Source: VAZQ01 sp045811525 (GTDB lineage Bacteria > Pseudomonadota > Alphaproteobacteria > Rhizobiales > Xanthobacteraceae). From it: DNA of 64,000 nt. Position numbers and translations under genes: made by a program. The stretch spans positions 1-64,000 of the forward strand of contig JBJMTV010000016.1 of assembly GCA_045811525.1 (NCBI GenBank). The letters are read 5' to 3'. Under the pieces are notes generated by a model, which was given only the letters and a program-made list of their open reading frames with translations, searched no databases and had not been told where the DNA came from. This document shows, one piece after another, positions 9,237-18,102 of the stretch; position 1 is the first letter of the stretch; each line of letters begins with the position of its first letter.

Positions 9237-10717
9237 TGCAGTCAAGTGAGCGCCACCCCACGGAAGATCGCACCTTGCGGATGGGGACGCTGGCGCAGCT
9301 GCCGGTTTTCTTGAAGCTTGCCGACACACGGGCCGTCGTTGCCGGGGACGGCACGTCGGTCGCATGGAAGGCTGAGCTCCTCGCCGCCGCCGGAGCGAGG
9401 GTCGACGTGTTCGCGCCGCAGCCTGGCCCGGAACTGCTTGCGCTCGCGGCCCAGCCGCCGGGCGGTACAATCACTCTGCACAGCAGGCCATGGTGCAGCG
9501 ACGATCTCGTTGGTGCCCGCATCGCCGTCCTCGGGTGTGACGATGATGGTGAAGCCGAACGTTTTGTCGCAGCCGCGCGTACCGCCGGTGTGCCGGTAAA
9601 CGTGATCGACAAGCCAGCGCATTGCGACTTCTCCTTCGGCGCAATCGTCAACCGCTCCCCCCTGGTGATCGGCATCTCCACGGACGGAGCCGCGCCGGTC
9701 CTCGCGCAAGTCATCCGCGGTCGGCTCGAAGCCATGATCCCGCGCGGGTTTGCGCGCTGGGCTGATGCGGCGCGGCGGTGGCGCAGGGCGTTGCGGGCGC
9801 GCGGCCTCTCGTCTGCCGCGCGGCGACGGTTCTGGCGTCTGTTCGCGCGGCTCGCCGAAACCAAGGTCAGCCGCGAGCCGCAAGAGTCTGATTTCGAGCG
9901 TCTGATCGCGGACGCCGGCCCCGAGCGTGCGGCCGAGAGCCAAGGTAGCGTTACCCTCGTAGGTGCCGGCCCTGGTGATCCGGAGCTTCTCACCTTGCAG
10001 GGACTGCGCGCCCTGCAGGGTGCCGACGTGATCCTCATCGATGATCTCGTGGCGCCGGAGCTTCTCGATTTCGCCCGCCGCGAGGCAAAGAAGATGCTGG
10101 TGGGAAAGACGGGCGCCGCGCCGTCGTGCAAACAGGACGAGATCAATGCCTTGATGGTGAAGCTCGCGAAGGGCGGCCGGCGCGTGGTGCGGCTCAAGGG
10201 CGGCGATCCGATGATCTTCGCCCGGGCGAGCGAGGAGATTGCGGCTTGCCGGGCGGCTGGAATTGCCGTCGAGATCGTGCCGGGAATCACTGCCGCGCAG
10301 GCGGTTGCAGCAAGGGTCCAGGTTCCGCTCACGCAACGTGGCGGTGCCCGGCGCCTGCAATACATTTCCGGACACATGGAAGAGGCCCGCTTGCCCGATG
10401 ATATCGACTGGCGCAGCCTCGCCGATCCGGCCACCACGACTGTGGTCTACATGCCAAAACGCACACTCAGCGAATTGACGGCGCGTGCCGTGACGGCCGG
10501 ACTTGCGCCGGAAACCCCTGCTGTCGCGGTCGCCGCCGCTACCCGGCCGGAGGAGACGGTGATTACCGGAACGGTGGCGACGATTGCGGCGCGGCTCGCC
10601 GAAAGCCGTCCCAATGGGCCGGTGTCGGTGTTCATTGGCCGTTTGTTTGGCGAGGTCGCAGTGGCGCCAGACAGCGACACTATTCCTGAAAAGCTTCCTC
10701 GCGTTTGCTGCGAATAG
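9236..10717 (+). CDS. cysG: Siroheme synthase (precorrin-2 dehydrogenase/ferrochelatase plus uroporphyrinogen-III methyltransferase)
   Basis: About 493 residues with the two-module CysG architecture. The N-terminal NAD-binding module (LPVFLKLADTRAVVAGDG, then LGCDDDGE and INRSPLVIGISTDG-type sequence) oxidises precorrin-2 and inserts iron. The C-terminal SAM-dependent methyltransferase carries VTLVGAGPGDPELLT, the VRLKGGDPMIFARA loop and VVPGITAA-like sequence. It makes siroheme for the reductase two genes upstream. The ATG is chosen because TGATG overlaps the preceding stop. The linker (about 160-230) is unusually arginine-rich. The 3' end overlaps the convergent tctA gene by 38 bases. Confidence 0.94.
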   Translation: MQSSERHPTEDRTLRMGTLAQLPVFLKLADTRAVVAGDGTSVAWKAELLAAAGARVDVFAPQPGPELLALAAQPPGGTITLHSRPWCSDDLVGARIAVLGCDDDGEAERFVAAARTAGVPVNVIDKPAHCDFSFGAIVNRSPLVIGISTDGAAPVLAQVIRGRLEAMIPRGFARWADAARRWRRALRARGLSSAARRRFWRLFARLAETKVSREPQESDFERLIADAGPERAAESQGSVTLVGAGPGDPELLTLQGLRALQGADVILIDDLVAPELLDFARREAKKMLVGKTGAAPSCKQDEINALMVKLAKGGRRVVRLKGGDPMIFARASEEIAACRAAGIAVEIVPGITAAQAVAARVQVPLTQRGGARRLQYISGHMEEARLPDDIDWRSLADPATTTVVYMPKRTLSELTARAVTAGLAPETPAVAVAAATRPEETVITGTVATIAARLAESRPNGPVSVFIGRLFGEVAVAPDSDTIPEKLPRVCCE

Positions 10718-12182
10718 CCGGCAACGCCACGACAGCGCAGAGCAACAGTGCCGCAATCAGCAGGCCCAGACTGATCGGCCGTTGCGCGAAGATCATCGGA
10801 TCGCCGCCGGAGATGCGCATCGCCCGGCGCAGATTTTCCTCCATCAGCGGTCCGAGCACGAAGCCCAGGATAAGCGGCGCCGGCTCGCATTCGAGCCGGG
10901 TGAAGACGTAGCCGACGAGGCCGAAAAAAGCAGCCATCAGCACGGCCGCCGCACTGTTGCCGACGGTATAGACGCCAATGCCGCAGAACAGAAGAATCGC
11001 AAGGTAGAGAAAACGATAGGGCACCTTGAGCAGCTGCACCCACATGCCGATCAGCGGCAGGTTGATGATGACAAGCATCAGGTTGCCGATCCACATGCTC
11101 GCAATCATGCCCCAGAACATCTGCGGCCGCTCGCTCATGATCTGCGGACCTGGTTGGATGCCGTGAATGGTGAGGGCGCCGATCATGAGGGCCATCACAG
11201 CATTGCCGGGAATGCCAAGGGTGAGCATGGGAATGAAAGAGGTTTGCGCACCGGCATTGTTGGCCGCTTCCGGCGCAGCGACGCCCTCGACCGCACCATG
11301 GCCGAAGGATCGAGGGTTGCGCGTCGTCTTCTTTTCGAGCGCGTAAGCTGCGAACGAGCTCAAGGTTGCGCCGCCGCCTGGAAGCACGCCCAAAACCGAG
11401 CCCAGCGCCGTTCCGCGCAACACCGCCGGCCATGAGCGGTCGAAGTCCTCGCGAGTCGGCCACAACCGGCTGATCGTCTGCGGCATCACCGACCGCTCGT
11501 CCTGCGGCCGCGCCAGGTTGGTGATAATCTCGCCGATCCCAAAAAGCCCGATCGCCAGCGTGGCAACATCGATCCCGTCGGTCAACTCGGTAATGCCAAA
11601 CGTAAAGCGGGTGCCGCCGGTATTGCCGTCAGTGCCCACCAGGCCAATGAGCAATCCGAGAATGATCATGGCGATTGCCTTGATCACAGAGCCATGCGCC
11701 AGCACGACTGCAGCAATCAGGCCGAGCACCATGAGCGAGAAATATTCCGGTGCGCCAAACGACTGGCCAATCCTGGCGAGCGGAGGAGCGAGCGTGGCTA
11801 TCAGCGCCGTGGCGACGCAGCCGGCAAAGAACGAGGCCAGCGCGGCGACCGCCAGCGCCGCCCCGGCGCGGCCCTGTCGCGCCATCTGATGACCGTCGAT
11901 GCAGGTCACCACCGAGGAGGTCTCACCCGGTAGATTAACCAGGATGGCGGTGGTGGAGCCGCCGTATTGCGCGCCGTAGAAGATGCCAGCAAGCATGATC
12001 AATCCCGAGGTGGGCTCGAGATGGAAGGTGAGCGGCAGCAGCATGGCAATGGTCGCGATCGGCCCAATTCCAGGTAGCACGCCAATGAGCGTGCCGACCA
12101 TCGCACCCACCAGCGCGAAGAACAGGTTCGGCAGAGTCAGAGCGACGTTGAAGCCGGTCGCGAGATTGTCGATCAGCTCCAT
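10680..12182 (-). CDS. tctA: Tripartite tricarboxylate transporter large permease
   Basis: A 500-residue, highly hydrophobic protein with the TctA fold. Signature stretches are visible: GVLPGIGPIATIAMLLPLT near the N-terminus, FYGAQYGGSTTAILVNLPGE, and the duplicated GVLPGGGATLSSFAAYALEK. About 11-12 membrane segments are likely. It works with TctB (immediately upstream on the same strand) and a periplasmic Bug/TctC protein to import a carboxylate at the expense of an ion gradient. Two Bug genes lie further upstream in the same run, so the binding partner is local. The substrate cannot be read from sequence. Confidence 0.95.
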   Translation of the reverse strand: MELIDNLATGFNVALTLPNLFFALVGAMVGTLIGVLPGIGPIATIAMLLPLTFHLEPTSGLIMLAGIFYGAQYGGSTTAILVNLPGETSSVVTCIDGHQMARQGRAGAALAVAALASFFAGCVATALIATLAPPLARIGQSFGAPEYFSLMVLGLIAAVVLAHGSVIKAIAMIILGLLIGLVGTDGNTGGTRFTFGITELTDGIDVATLAIGLFGIGEIITNLARPQDERSVMPQTISRLWPTREDFDRSWPAVLRGTALGSVLGVLPGGGATLSSFAAYALEKKTTRNPRSFGHGAVEGVAAPEAANNAGAQTSFIPMLTLGIPGNAVMALMIGALTIHGIQPGPQIMSERPQMFWGMIASMWIGNLMLVIINLPLIGMWVQLLKVPYRFLYLAILLFCGIGVYTVGNSAAAVLMAAFFGLVGYVFTRLECEPAPLILGFVLGPLMEENLRRAMRISGGDPMIFAQRPISLGLLIAALLLCAVVALPAIRSKREEAFQE

Positions 12183-12698
12183 CTACCACTCCGGCCAATC
12201 CGGGATCGTCAGCCCTAGTCCGATAATGAAGATGCCCCAGCAGAGCGCGATGAGGATTACGGCTGCCAGAGCAGTCTCGAGCGGCCGCAGCGCGCGCGAG
12301 GCGACCGAGCCTGTGGCGATCAGGAGCGCGATCGACACGACGAGGCCGAGCCGCTCGAGCGCGAGCGCGAAGATAACCAGGCTTGCCGTTACAAAAAATG
12401 CAGCCCGCAACGCCCCTGTCCTGCGCGGCTCGCGGGCGCGTTGCAGATCGACCGAGCGCAGCCCCTGCACGAGCACGAGAAGGCCAAGACCGAGCAGAAT
12501 CCAGCACAGCAGGCGCGGCACATACCCGGTGCCCATTCGCAGCGCGCTGCCAATCGGATAGTTGCGTGAGAGGAAGAGCGCGAAGGCCGCAACCGCGGCG
12601 AACGTCAGCCCGGCAAGCACATCTTTGCACGAGGCCAAGCGCAGCAGGAGCTCCCATCTGCCCAATCGCCGCGGGGCCTGCTGGGGCTCGGTCGTCAT
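12183..12698 (-). CDS. tctB: Tripartite tricarboxylate transporter small permease
   Basis: A 171-residue membrane protein with about four hydrophobic segments (such as AAVAAFALFLSRNYPIG, then two segments around residues 95-160). Size, topology and position directly before tctA with no gap identify it as the poorly conserved TctB subunit. The N-terminus (MTTEPQQAPRRLGRWELL) is polar and probably cytosolic. Confidence 0.9.
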   Translation of the reverse strand: MTTEPQQAPRRLGRWELLLRLASCKDVLAGLTFAAVAAFALFLSRNYPIGSALRMGTGYVPRLLCWILLGLGLLVLVQGLRSVDLQRAREPRRTGALRAAFFVTASLVIFALALERLGLVVSIALLIATGSVASRALRPLETALAAVILIALCWGIFIIGLGLTIPDWPEW

Positions 12699-12716
12699 GA
12701 CGTCATCCGCCCAATC

Positions 12717-14393
12717 TCACGAGCTGCGCGGCGGGATCACCGGCAACAAAAGATAAGATGGCTTGTCCCCGCCGGCATGGACCGTATTCGTGCCCGCGTT
12801 GTAATCGGCGTGATAATGCATGTAGGAGGCGCTTCCGACCCCGTCGCGCGGCTGTACATCAAGCCTGATGCGGTGCCCTTTCTTGAAGACCATGGAGGTC
12901 GGCCAGATCTCGACCTCCACGCGCACGATCTCACCGGGTGAAAGATAAAGCCGCCGTTGGTGCCTGTGATAGGGCCTATAGGGTAACGACAGTTGGGGAT
13001 CGAGCTCGCGATGCGAGACGCGCAGCCAGCCCTTGGCCACCGGCACCGGGGTGCCCTGCTGACCCGTCTCCAGCACTTCGTTGCCGGCACCATCAAAGTT
13101 GCGCAAGGTGAGGAAAATATCCATGTCCTCGGTCGAGCTTTCCACCCACAATACTGCCGCGAGCGGACCGGTGATCTCGATGTCGTCCGGCAGGGGCGCC
13201 GTCTCAAGCGCCACCCCCATGCCCGGCTTAATACCTCCGCCCATCACCTGCGATGATGCTGCCGAGGTCGAGCCCATGGAGCCGAGGCTCGTGGCGGCGT
13301 AGCTGCGTGCGCTTGGCGTCTGCGGGGTCGCATCGACCAGTGCTCCTGCTTCAGGGGCCGGCGACGAAAGATCAAAAAACAGCTTCGTCCACCGCGTGCG
13401 CGCCAGCGGCCACTCGTGCTCATGGCGCCATTCGAAGACGTCGCGGCCTGAGCGGATGGCGAGCTTCACCGGTGCCTCCTCCATTACGCCATTCTCGATC
13501 CCCTTGAGCCAATGATCAAAGAAGCGCAGCTGATCGCGCCGCCCATCCTCGCTGTAGAACGGATGCACATGCGTGCCGGCATGAATGCGAAGCTTCTTGT
13601 GGGGAGAGGCCGCCCGCACAAAAGCTTCGGTATTGCCGCGCAAGTGCAACGCCATGCCGGACCAGTTGCCGACGGTGAGCATCGGCAACGTGATCTTTTC
13701 CCACTGCGCTTGCGCGCCCCTGAACGCACCGCTGTCGAGACTGTTGGCAAGCCAGAAATGCAGCGTGTTGACCTGCCAGGCGTTCGGCTGATCGCGCGAG
13801 GCGCGGCCGACCACGTGATGCATGAGATGGGCGACGTACCAGTTCGGCATGAACAGGCTGAGAATTCCGCCGTGGAACAACGCATCGCGATAGAGATCGG
13901 CGAATCCTTCCCAGGGGATGATGGCCTTGAGTGAAGGCGGCTGGTGGTTGGCCACGAACCATTGGTTGATTGCATAATAGGAAATGCCGGACAGTCCGGC
14001 ATTGCCGTTGCACCAGGGCTGCGCCGCCGCCCATTCAATGGCATCATAAAAGTCAATGGACTCGGCAAGCGACCACGGCTCGCATTGTCCCGGCGACTTG
14101 CCGCTGCCGCGCGCGTCAACGCGTACCGCGGCGTAACCCTTGGGAACCCACCATTGCGGGTTCACGGTTTCCCAGTTCATCAGCGGATTGGGCTCCTCCT
14201 CAAGCGTGTCGGGAGGAATCCAGAGCTTATCCTTCTGGTAAGGACCCAAATTCAAGATCGCGGGAAACCTGCCGTCAGCGTCGGGCCGGAAGACATCAGC
14301 GCGCAGCCGAGCACCGCCGCGCATCGGCACCTCGACGTCCTTCTCGGTCAGGATGGCATGGATCGACGGAGCGGGAGCGGGTTCCGTCTTCAT
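12717..14393 (-). CDS. CocE/NonD family serine hydrolase
   Basis: About 558 residues: an alpha/beta-hydrolase S15-type domain followed by a C-terminal PepX-C jelly roll. The nucleophile is in GLSGISYYA; a VRVDARGSGKS stretch lies before it. Members cleave esters or amides of small acyl groups (cocaine esterase, glutaryl-7-ACA acylase) or X-Pro peptides; there is no signal peptide, so it is cytosolic. Four in-frame ATGs occur (14444, 14432, 14408, 14393). The last is preferred because relatives begin near MKTEP and a G-rich stretch precedes it; the longer N-terminus is low-complexity and histidine/alanine-rich. It sits between tctAB and two Bug genes, suggesting it acts on the imported compound. 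Confidence 0.85.
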   Translation of the reverse strand: MKTEPAPAPSIHAILTEKDVEVPMRGGARLRADVFRPDADGRFPAILNLGPYQKDKLWIPPDTLEEEPNPLMNWETVNPQWWVPKGYAAVRVDARGSGKSPGQCEPWSLAESIDFYDAIEWAAAQPWCNGNAGLSGISYYAINQWFVANHQPPSLKAIIPWEGFADLYRDALFHGGILSLFMPNWYVAHLMHHVVGRASRDQPNAWQVNTLHFWLANSLDSGAFRGAQAQWEKITLPMLTVGNWSGMALHLRGNTEAFVRAASPHKKLRIHAGTHVHPFYSEDGRRDQLRFFDHWLKGIENGVMEEAPVKLAIRSGRDVFEWRHEHEWPLARTRWTKLFFDLSSPAPEAGALVDATPQTPSARSYAATSLGSMGSTSAASSQVMGGGIKPGMGVALETAPLPDDIEITGPLAAVLWVESSTEDMDIFLTLRNFDGAGNEVLETGQQGTPVPVAKGWLRVSHRELDPQLSLPYRPYHRHQRRLYLSPGEIVRVEVEIWPTSMVFKKGHRIRLDVQPRDGVGSASYMHYHADYNAGTNTVHAGGDKPSYLLLPVIPPRSS

Positions 14394-14477
14394 GCCTGCG
14401 CCCCCCATGCCTGCATCCGTCCATGCATGCATCGCTTCATGCACGCGGCCTTTGGCGCTGACCTCGCGCCGCGCCCC

Positions 14478-15467
14478 TCAGTTATCCGGCAACTCGACCT
14501 TCAGGTCCTCGGTCAGCTTCTTCCAGTAGGCGTTCTCAGCCAAGCTCCAAGCTGCGGCGGCGTCGAGCGACGCATCTGGCACGGCCTTGATCATCTGCTT
14601 CTTGAATGCACTCTCGACCGCCTCGGAGCGAAGGGCCTGCAGCGTTGCCGCATGCAGCGTGTGAAGGACGTCGATCGGGGTGGCAGCGGGAGCATAGAGC
14701 GCCGACCAGAGGCCCTTCCCGGTCAGGTATCCGAGCTCCTTGAGCGTTGGCACGTCCGGGTATTCCGGCATGCGTGCGTCCGCCATCACGGCAAGTGCAC
14801 GCACCTGTCCTCCCCTGATCACGCCGCCGGAGCTCGCCGCGTTCACCAGCGCCACATGCGCGTCGCCTGTGACAAGATCATTGGTGATTGCCGCGCCTCC
14901 ACCCTTGTTGGGCAGGTGCAGCATGGTGATGCCCGCCCATTTCGCAAAGGCCTCGGTGTCATAATGATTGTTGCTGCCGATGCCGACGCTGGCATAGCGC
15001 ACCTTGCCCGGATTGCTCTTCGCGTAAGCGATGAACTCCGCGTAATTCTTGGGGGGAAAGTCTCTGGTCGTGGCGGCGAGCACGAGCGGTACCTCGCTCA
15101 AGCGCGTCACCATGCGCACGTCCTTGTCGTAATCGATCTTGAATTTCTTCCGATAGATGATCGGCGTCAGCACATTGGTCCCGGGATTTCCGATCTGCAG
15201 CGTGTAGCCATCCGGGTGCGAACGCGCCATCTCCTCAATGGCAATGATGCCGAACGCTCCCGGCTTGTTCTCGATGACGACCGGCTGTCCCAGAATAGGC
15301 CGCATGTGCTCACCGACAATGCGAATGACAATGTCAGTCGCGCTTCCTGGCCCGAACGGGACCTCCACCTTGATCGGCTTCGAGGGAAATTTATCCTGGG
15401 CTATGGCGGATGCACCGCCAGTCGCGAGAGCGACCACGCACAACATCACCATGCCTAGCCGCTTCAT
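14478..15467 (-). CDS. Bug/TctC family periplasmic solute-binding protein (copy 1)
   Basis: About 329 residues with a signal peptide (MKRLGMVMLCVVALATGG, cleavage near AIAQ) and the Bug fold signatures KFPSKPIKVEVPFGPGSATD, KPGAFGIIAIEEMAR and DVPTLKELGY. The start is set by GGAG seven bases upstream of the ATG. It should capture a carboxylate or amide in the periplasm for TctAB. It is a clear paralogue of the next upstream gene. Bug proteins are often specific for aromatic acids, nicotinate or dicarboxylates; specificity is not predictable here. Confidence 0.93.
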   Translation of the reverse strand: MKRLGMVMLCVVALATGGASAIAQDKFPSKPIKVEVPFGPGSATDIVIRIVGEHMRPILGQPVVIENKPGAFGIIAIEEMARSHPDGYTLQIGNPGTNVLTPIIYRKKFKIDYDKDVRMVTRLSEVPLVLAATTRDFPPKNYAEFIAYAKSNPGKVRYASVGIGSNNHYDTEAFAKWAGITMLHLPNKGGGAAITNDLVTGDAHVALVNAASSGGVIRGGQVRALAVMADARMPEYPDVPTLKELGYLTGKGLWSALYAPAATPIDVLHTLHAATLQALRSEAVESAFKKQMIKAVPDASLDAAAAWSLAENAYWKKLTEDLKVELPDN

Positions 15468-15494
15468 GCCGTACTCCGTGTTGCGCAACAGGGG

Positions 15495-16481
15495 TTATTC
15501 GGTAAGGTCGACCTTCACCTCGGCAACAATCTTGCGCCAGCTCGCAAGCTCGTCGTTCAACCAGACCTGCGCTTCCTCGAGCGACGCGCTCGGCTTGACG
15601 CTGACGAGTTGTTTGCTGAAGGCCTCCTGCAGTTGCGGCACCTTCGACGCCTCGACAATGCCCTGAAACAAGGTGGCAAGAACGTCTTTCGGTATGTTGG
15701 CGGACGCGAGCATGCTCTGCCAATGCAGCGTGCCGACGCCGGGATAGCCCGCTTCGGCTAGCGTGGGAACGTCGGGATAGTCGGGGAGCCGCTGCTCAGC
15801 GATGACCGCGATCGGCCGGAGCTTCCCGGCCCTGATCATCGAGGCCGAGCTCGCCGCATTAATGAAGGCGGCCTGCGCGTCCCCGACCACAAGATCGTTG
15901 ATCATCCCGGCCGCGCCCGTCTTATTGGGGATATGCAGCATCTCGACCCCGGCGCGTCGTGCTAACACCTCGGCGTCATAATGGGGGAAGCTGCCCACAC
16001 CCGCGCTGGTGTAGCGCAGCTTGCCCGGATTCTTTTTGGCGTAAGCGACCAGCTCGGCGACCGTTTTAACGTCGAAATTCGCGGTGGTTGTGATCAGGAA
16101 TGAGGGATAGATCGCCAAGCGCGACACTGACCTGACGTCGCGCTCAAAATTGATCGAGAACTTCTTTTTGTAGAGAACGGGCGTGATGGCATTCGTCGTC
16201 ACATTGCCGACCAGCAGCGTGTAGCCGTCCGGCTTGGCGCGAGCCATCTCCTCGATCGCCAGGATTCCGAACGCTCCGGGCTTGCTTTCGACGACGAACT
16301 GCTGACCCAGAATCTGCCGCAACTGTTCGCCGAACAGCCGAGCCGTGATGTCGGTCGCTCCCCCGGGCGCATAGGGCACGATCACCTTTACCGGCTTGGC
16401 CGGGTATTTGTCTTGCGCCCGCGCGGCCATCGGCGAGAGGCCGAGACAGAACAGTGTTACGCCGAGGACAATCCGTTTCAT
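15495..16481 (-). CDS. Bug/TctC family periplasmic solute-binding protein (copy 2)
   Basis: About 328 residues with a signal peptide (MKRIVLGVTLFCLGLS, cleavage after ARAQ) and the motifs KYPAKPVKVIVPYAPGGATD, KPGAFGILAIEEMARA and YPDVPTLAEAGY. It shares long conserved blocks with the adjacent copy, indicating tandem duplication followed by divergence. GGAG lies nine bases upstream of the chosen ATG. Both copies are in one run with a single tctAB pair, so they may give one permease two substrates. Confidence 0.93.
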   Translation of the reverse strand: MKRIVLGVTLFCLGLSPMAARAQDKYPAKPVKVIVPYAPGGATDITARLFGEQLRQILGQQFVVESKPGAFGILAIEEMARAKPDGYTLLVGNVTTNAITPVLYKKKFSINFERDVRSVSRLAIYPSFLITTTANFDVKTVAELVAYAKKNPGKLRYTSAGVGSFPHYDAEVLARRAGVEMLHIPNKTGAAGMINDLVVGDAQAAFINAASSASMIRAGKLRPIAVIAEQRLPDYPDVPTLAEAGYPGVGTLHWQSMLASANIPKDVLATLFQGIVEASKVPQLQEAFSKQLVSVKPSASLEEAQVWLNDELASWRKIVAEVKVDLTE

Positions 16482-16525
16482 CGCGATACTCCGCTCCATG
16501 CTGCTGAGCGACCAGGCCGAGCTGC

Positions 16526-16921
16526 TTACGCCTTCACGCCATGCAGGCTATGGGAGGCATCTTTCACGGTGAAAAAGACCACATCAGCATCGGGGGTAGC
16601 CTTGCCTGAATGAACCACATTCGAGGGGATATAGACGACCGATCCGGGGTTCGCGTCGACATTCTTGCCGCCGACCGTGGCGCGAAAGGTGCCCTCGAGC
16701 ACATAAATCCACTGCTCATTCGGGTGAGAGTGTGGCTCAGCACCGGTACCAGCGGGCATCCGCATCAATCCGACAATCATGCGGTCTCCCTCGACGCATG
16801 CGCCGTTTGCAGTCGAGTAGTCCGGCCCACCAAGAATGTGGTTGACCTTCGCAAGATCGAAGACGTATTCGCCGTCACCGGCGCGGGTAGCGCCCGGTGT
16901 GCGTGCTTGGTGCTGCGCCAT
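16526..16921 (-). CDS. Small single-domain cupin
   Basis: A 131-residue protein with one cupin barrel: the first motif is GAEPHSHPNEQWIYVLEG and the second follows as PGSVVYIPSNVVHSG, giving the usual His-x-His, Glu and distal His metal set. GGAGGA six bases before the ATG fixes the start; the frame stays open further upstream, but that stretch lies antisense to nothing useful and overlaps the amidohydrolase in another frame. It follows the amidohydrolase by 23 bases. Likely an auxiliary dioxygenase, isomerase or ligand-binding protein in the same catabolic operon; the reaction is unknown. Confidence 0.88.
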   Translation of the reverse strand: MAQHQARTPGATRAGDGEYVFDLAKVNHILGGPDYSTANGACVEGDRMIVGLMRMPAGTGAEPHSHPNEQWIYVLEGTFRATVGGKNVDANPGSVVYIPSNVVHSGKATPDADVVFFTVKDASHSLHGVKA

Positions 16922-16944
16922 CTCTTGTCCTCCGGCCATCCCGT

Positions 16945-17964
16945 TCACGCAAAGGCGCGGGCGGAGGCTCCCGCACCGAGCAGTGCCTGGGCTCGCCCGC
17001 CCAGGATATCGGCCTGCGCGGCTGCCGGTACCGGCAGGCCGCGAACCTGCAGCACCCCGTCCGTCATCCCCATGTCGTAGGGATAATCGCTGCCCAGCAA
17101 CACGCGATCGGCACCCGCGTCCCCCACCAGGAATTCGAGGACATCCTTCGAGTGAACAATGGTGTCGAAATAGAAGCGCTTGAGCGAGTCGGTGGGCGGC
17201 TTCTTGAGCTTGCGCTTGGGCTCCTGACGGACATGCCAGCCGTGGATGAAGCGGCCGGCCTGGTAGGGAACGAATCCGCCGCCATGGGCAAGGCAAATTT
17301 TTAGCGTGGGGTGACGCTCGAGAACCCCGCTGAATACGAGGCAGGCGGCAGCGATTGTCGTGTCGAGAGGATTGCCGATCAGATTGCCGAGATAATACGA
17401 GGAGAGTCGGTCGGCGCCGGCGACATTGATGGGATGCAGCAGGATGAAGGCGCCGAGCTCCGCCGCTGTCGCCCACACCGGCTCGAGATCGGGGTCATCC
17501 AGATTTTTGCCGGCGATATTCGAACCGATATGGGCGCCGCGCAGTCCGAGCGCGGTCATCGCGTGGCGAAGCTCCTCTGCGGCGAGCTTAGGCGCCTGCA
17601 TTGGCAGGGTGGCAATGCCGAGGAAGCGCTCCGGGCGCGCCTTCACCAGCTTGGCGAGCTGCTCGTTTTGGATACGCGCGAAGGACGCCGCCACCGCCGG
17701 TGGTTGTCCATAGAGAAACGTCTGCGGCGTATTTGACAGGACCTGAACATCCACCTTGGAGGCCGCCATGTCCTGCAGACGACGCTCGAGATCCCAGCCG
17801 CCGCGGGGAAAATGCGGGTAGACGCCACCGGCCACATCCAGCGTGCCGAACTGATCGCCGATATCGGAGAGCTTGGGCGCGACCTTCGGGGCCTCGCGTT
17901 GCAGCAGCCGGATCGTCTCCTCCGTGAGAATATGAGCGTGTACGTCGATGGTCGGTACGGCCAT
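16945..17964 (-). CDS. ACMSD-like amidohydrolase family decarboxylase/hydrolase
   Basis: A 339-residue metal-dependent TIM-barrel protein of the amidohydrolase_2 family. Visible: the N-terminal IDVHAH metal motif, HPINVAGADR, the ICLAHGGGFVPYQAGR histidine motif and GSDYPYD near the C-terminus. These match 2-amino-3-carboxymuconate-6-semialdehyde decarboxylase and relatives such as 5-carboxyvanillate and gamma-resorcylate decarboxylases, which remove carboxyl groups from aromatic or muconate substrates. It is the first gene of the minus-strand run that ends with tctBA, and is divergent from a UbiD-type decarboxylase. Confidence 0.9.
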   Translation of the reverse strand: MAVPTIDVHAHILTEETIRLLQREAPKVAPKLSDIGDQFGTLDVAGGVYPHFPRGGWDLERRLQDMAASKVDVQVLSNTPQTFLYGQPPAVAASFARIQNEQLAKLVKARPERFLGIATLPMQAPKLAAEELRHAMTALGLRGAHIGSNIAGKNLDDPDLEPVWATAAELGAFILLHPINVAGADRLSSYYLGNLIGNPLDTTIAAACLVFSGVLERHPTLKICLAHGGGFVPYQAGRFIHGWHVRQEPKRKLKKPPTDSLKRFYFDTIVHSKDVLEFLVGDAGADRVLLGSDYPYDMGMTDGVLQVRGLPVPAAAQADILGGRAQALLGAGASARAFA

Positions 17965-18102
17965 TGCTGATGAGATCCACTGCTCGATCTGAGAGCCCGA
18001 CGGGCGCGGCGCAGCTTAGTCGATCCGATGCGCCAGATCGAGTAGCCGCCGGGTCCTGGTTTGCTGCTAAACTGTTGCCGGCTGTCCATCAGAACCTGGA
18101 GA

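Noticed and set aside
9242..10756. A 504-codon minus-strand open frame
   Set aside because: Antisense to the whole of cysG; composition is Arg/His/Gly-rich noise.
16922..17476. N-terminal extension of the small cupin
   Set aside because: The extension overlaps the amidohydrolase in another frame, and a GGAGGA site fixes a start at 16921.
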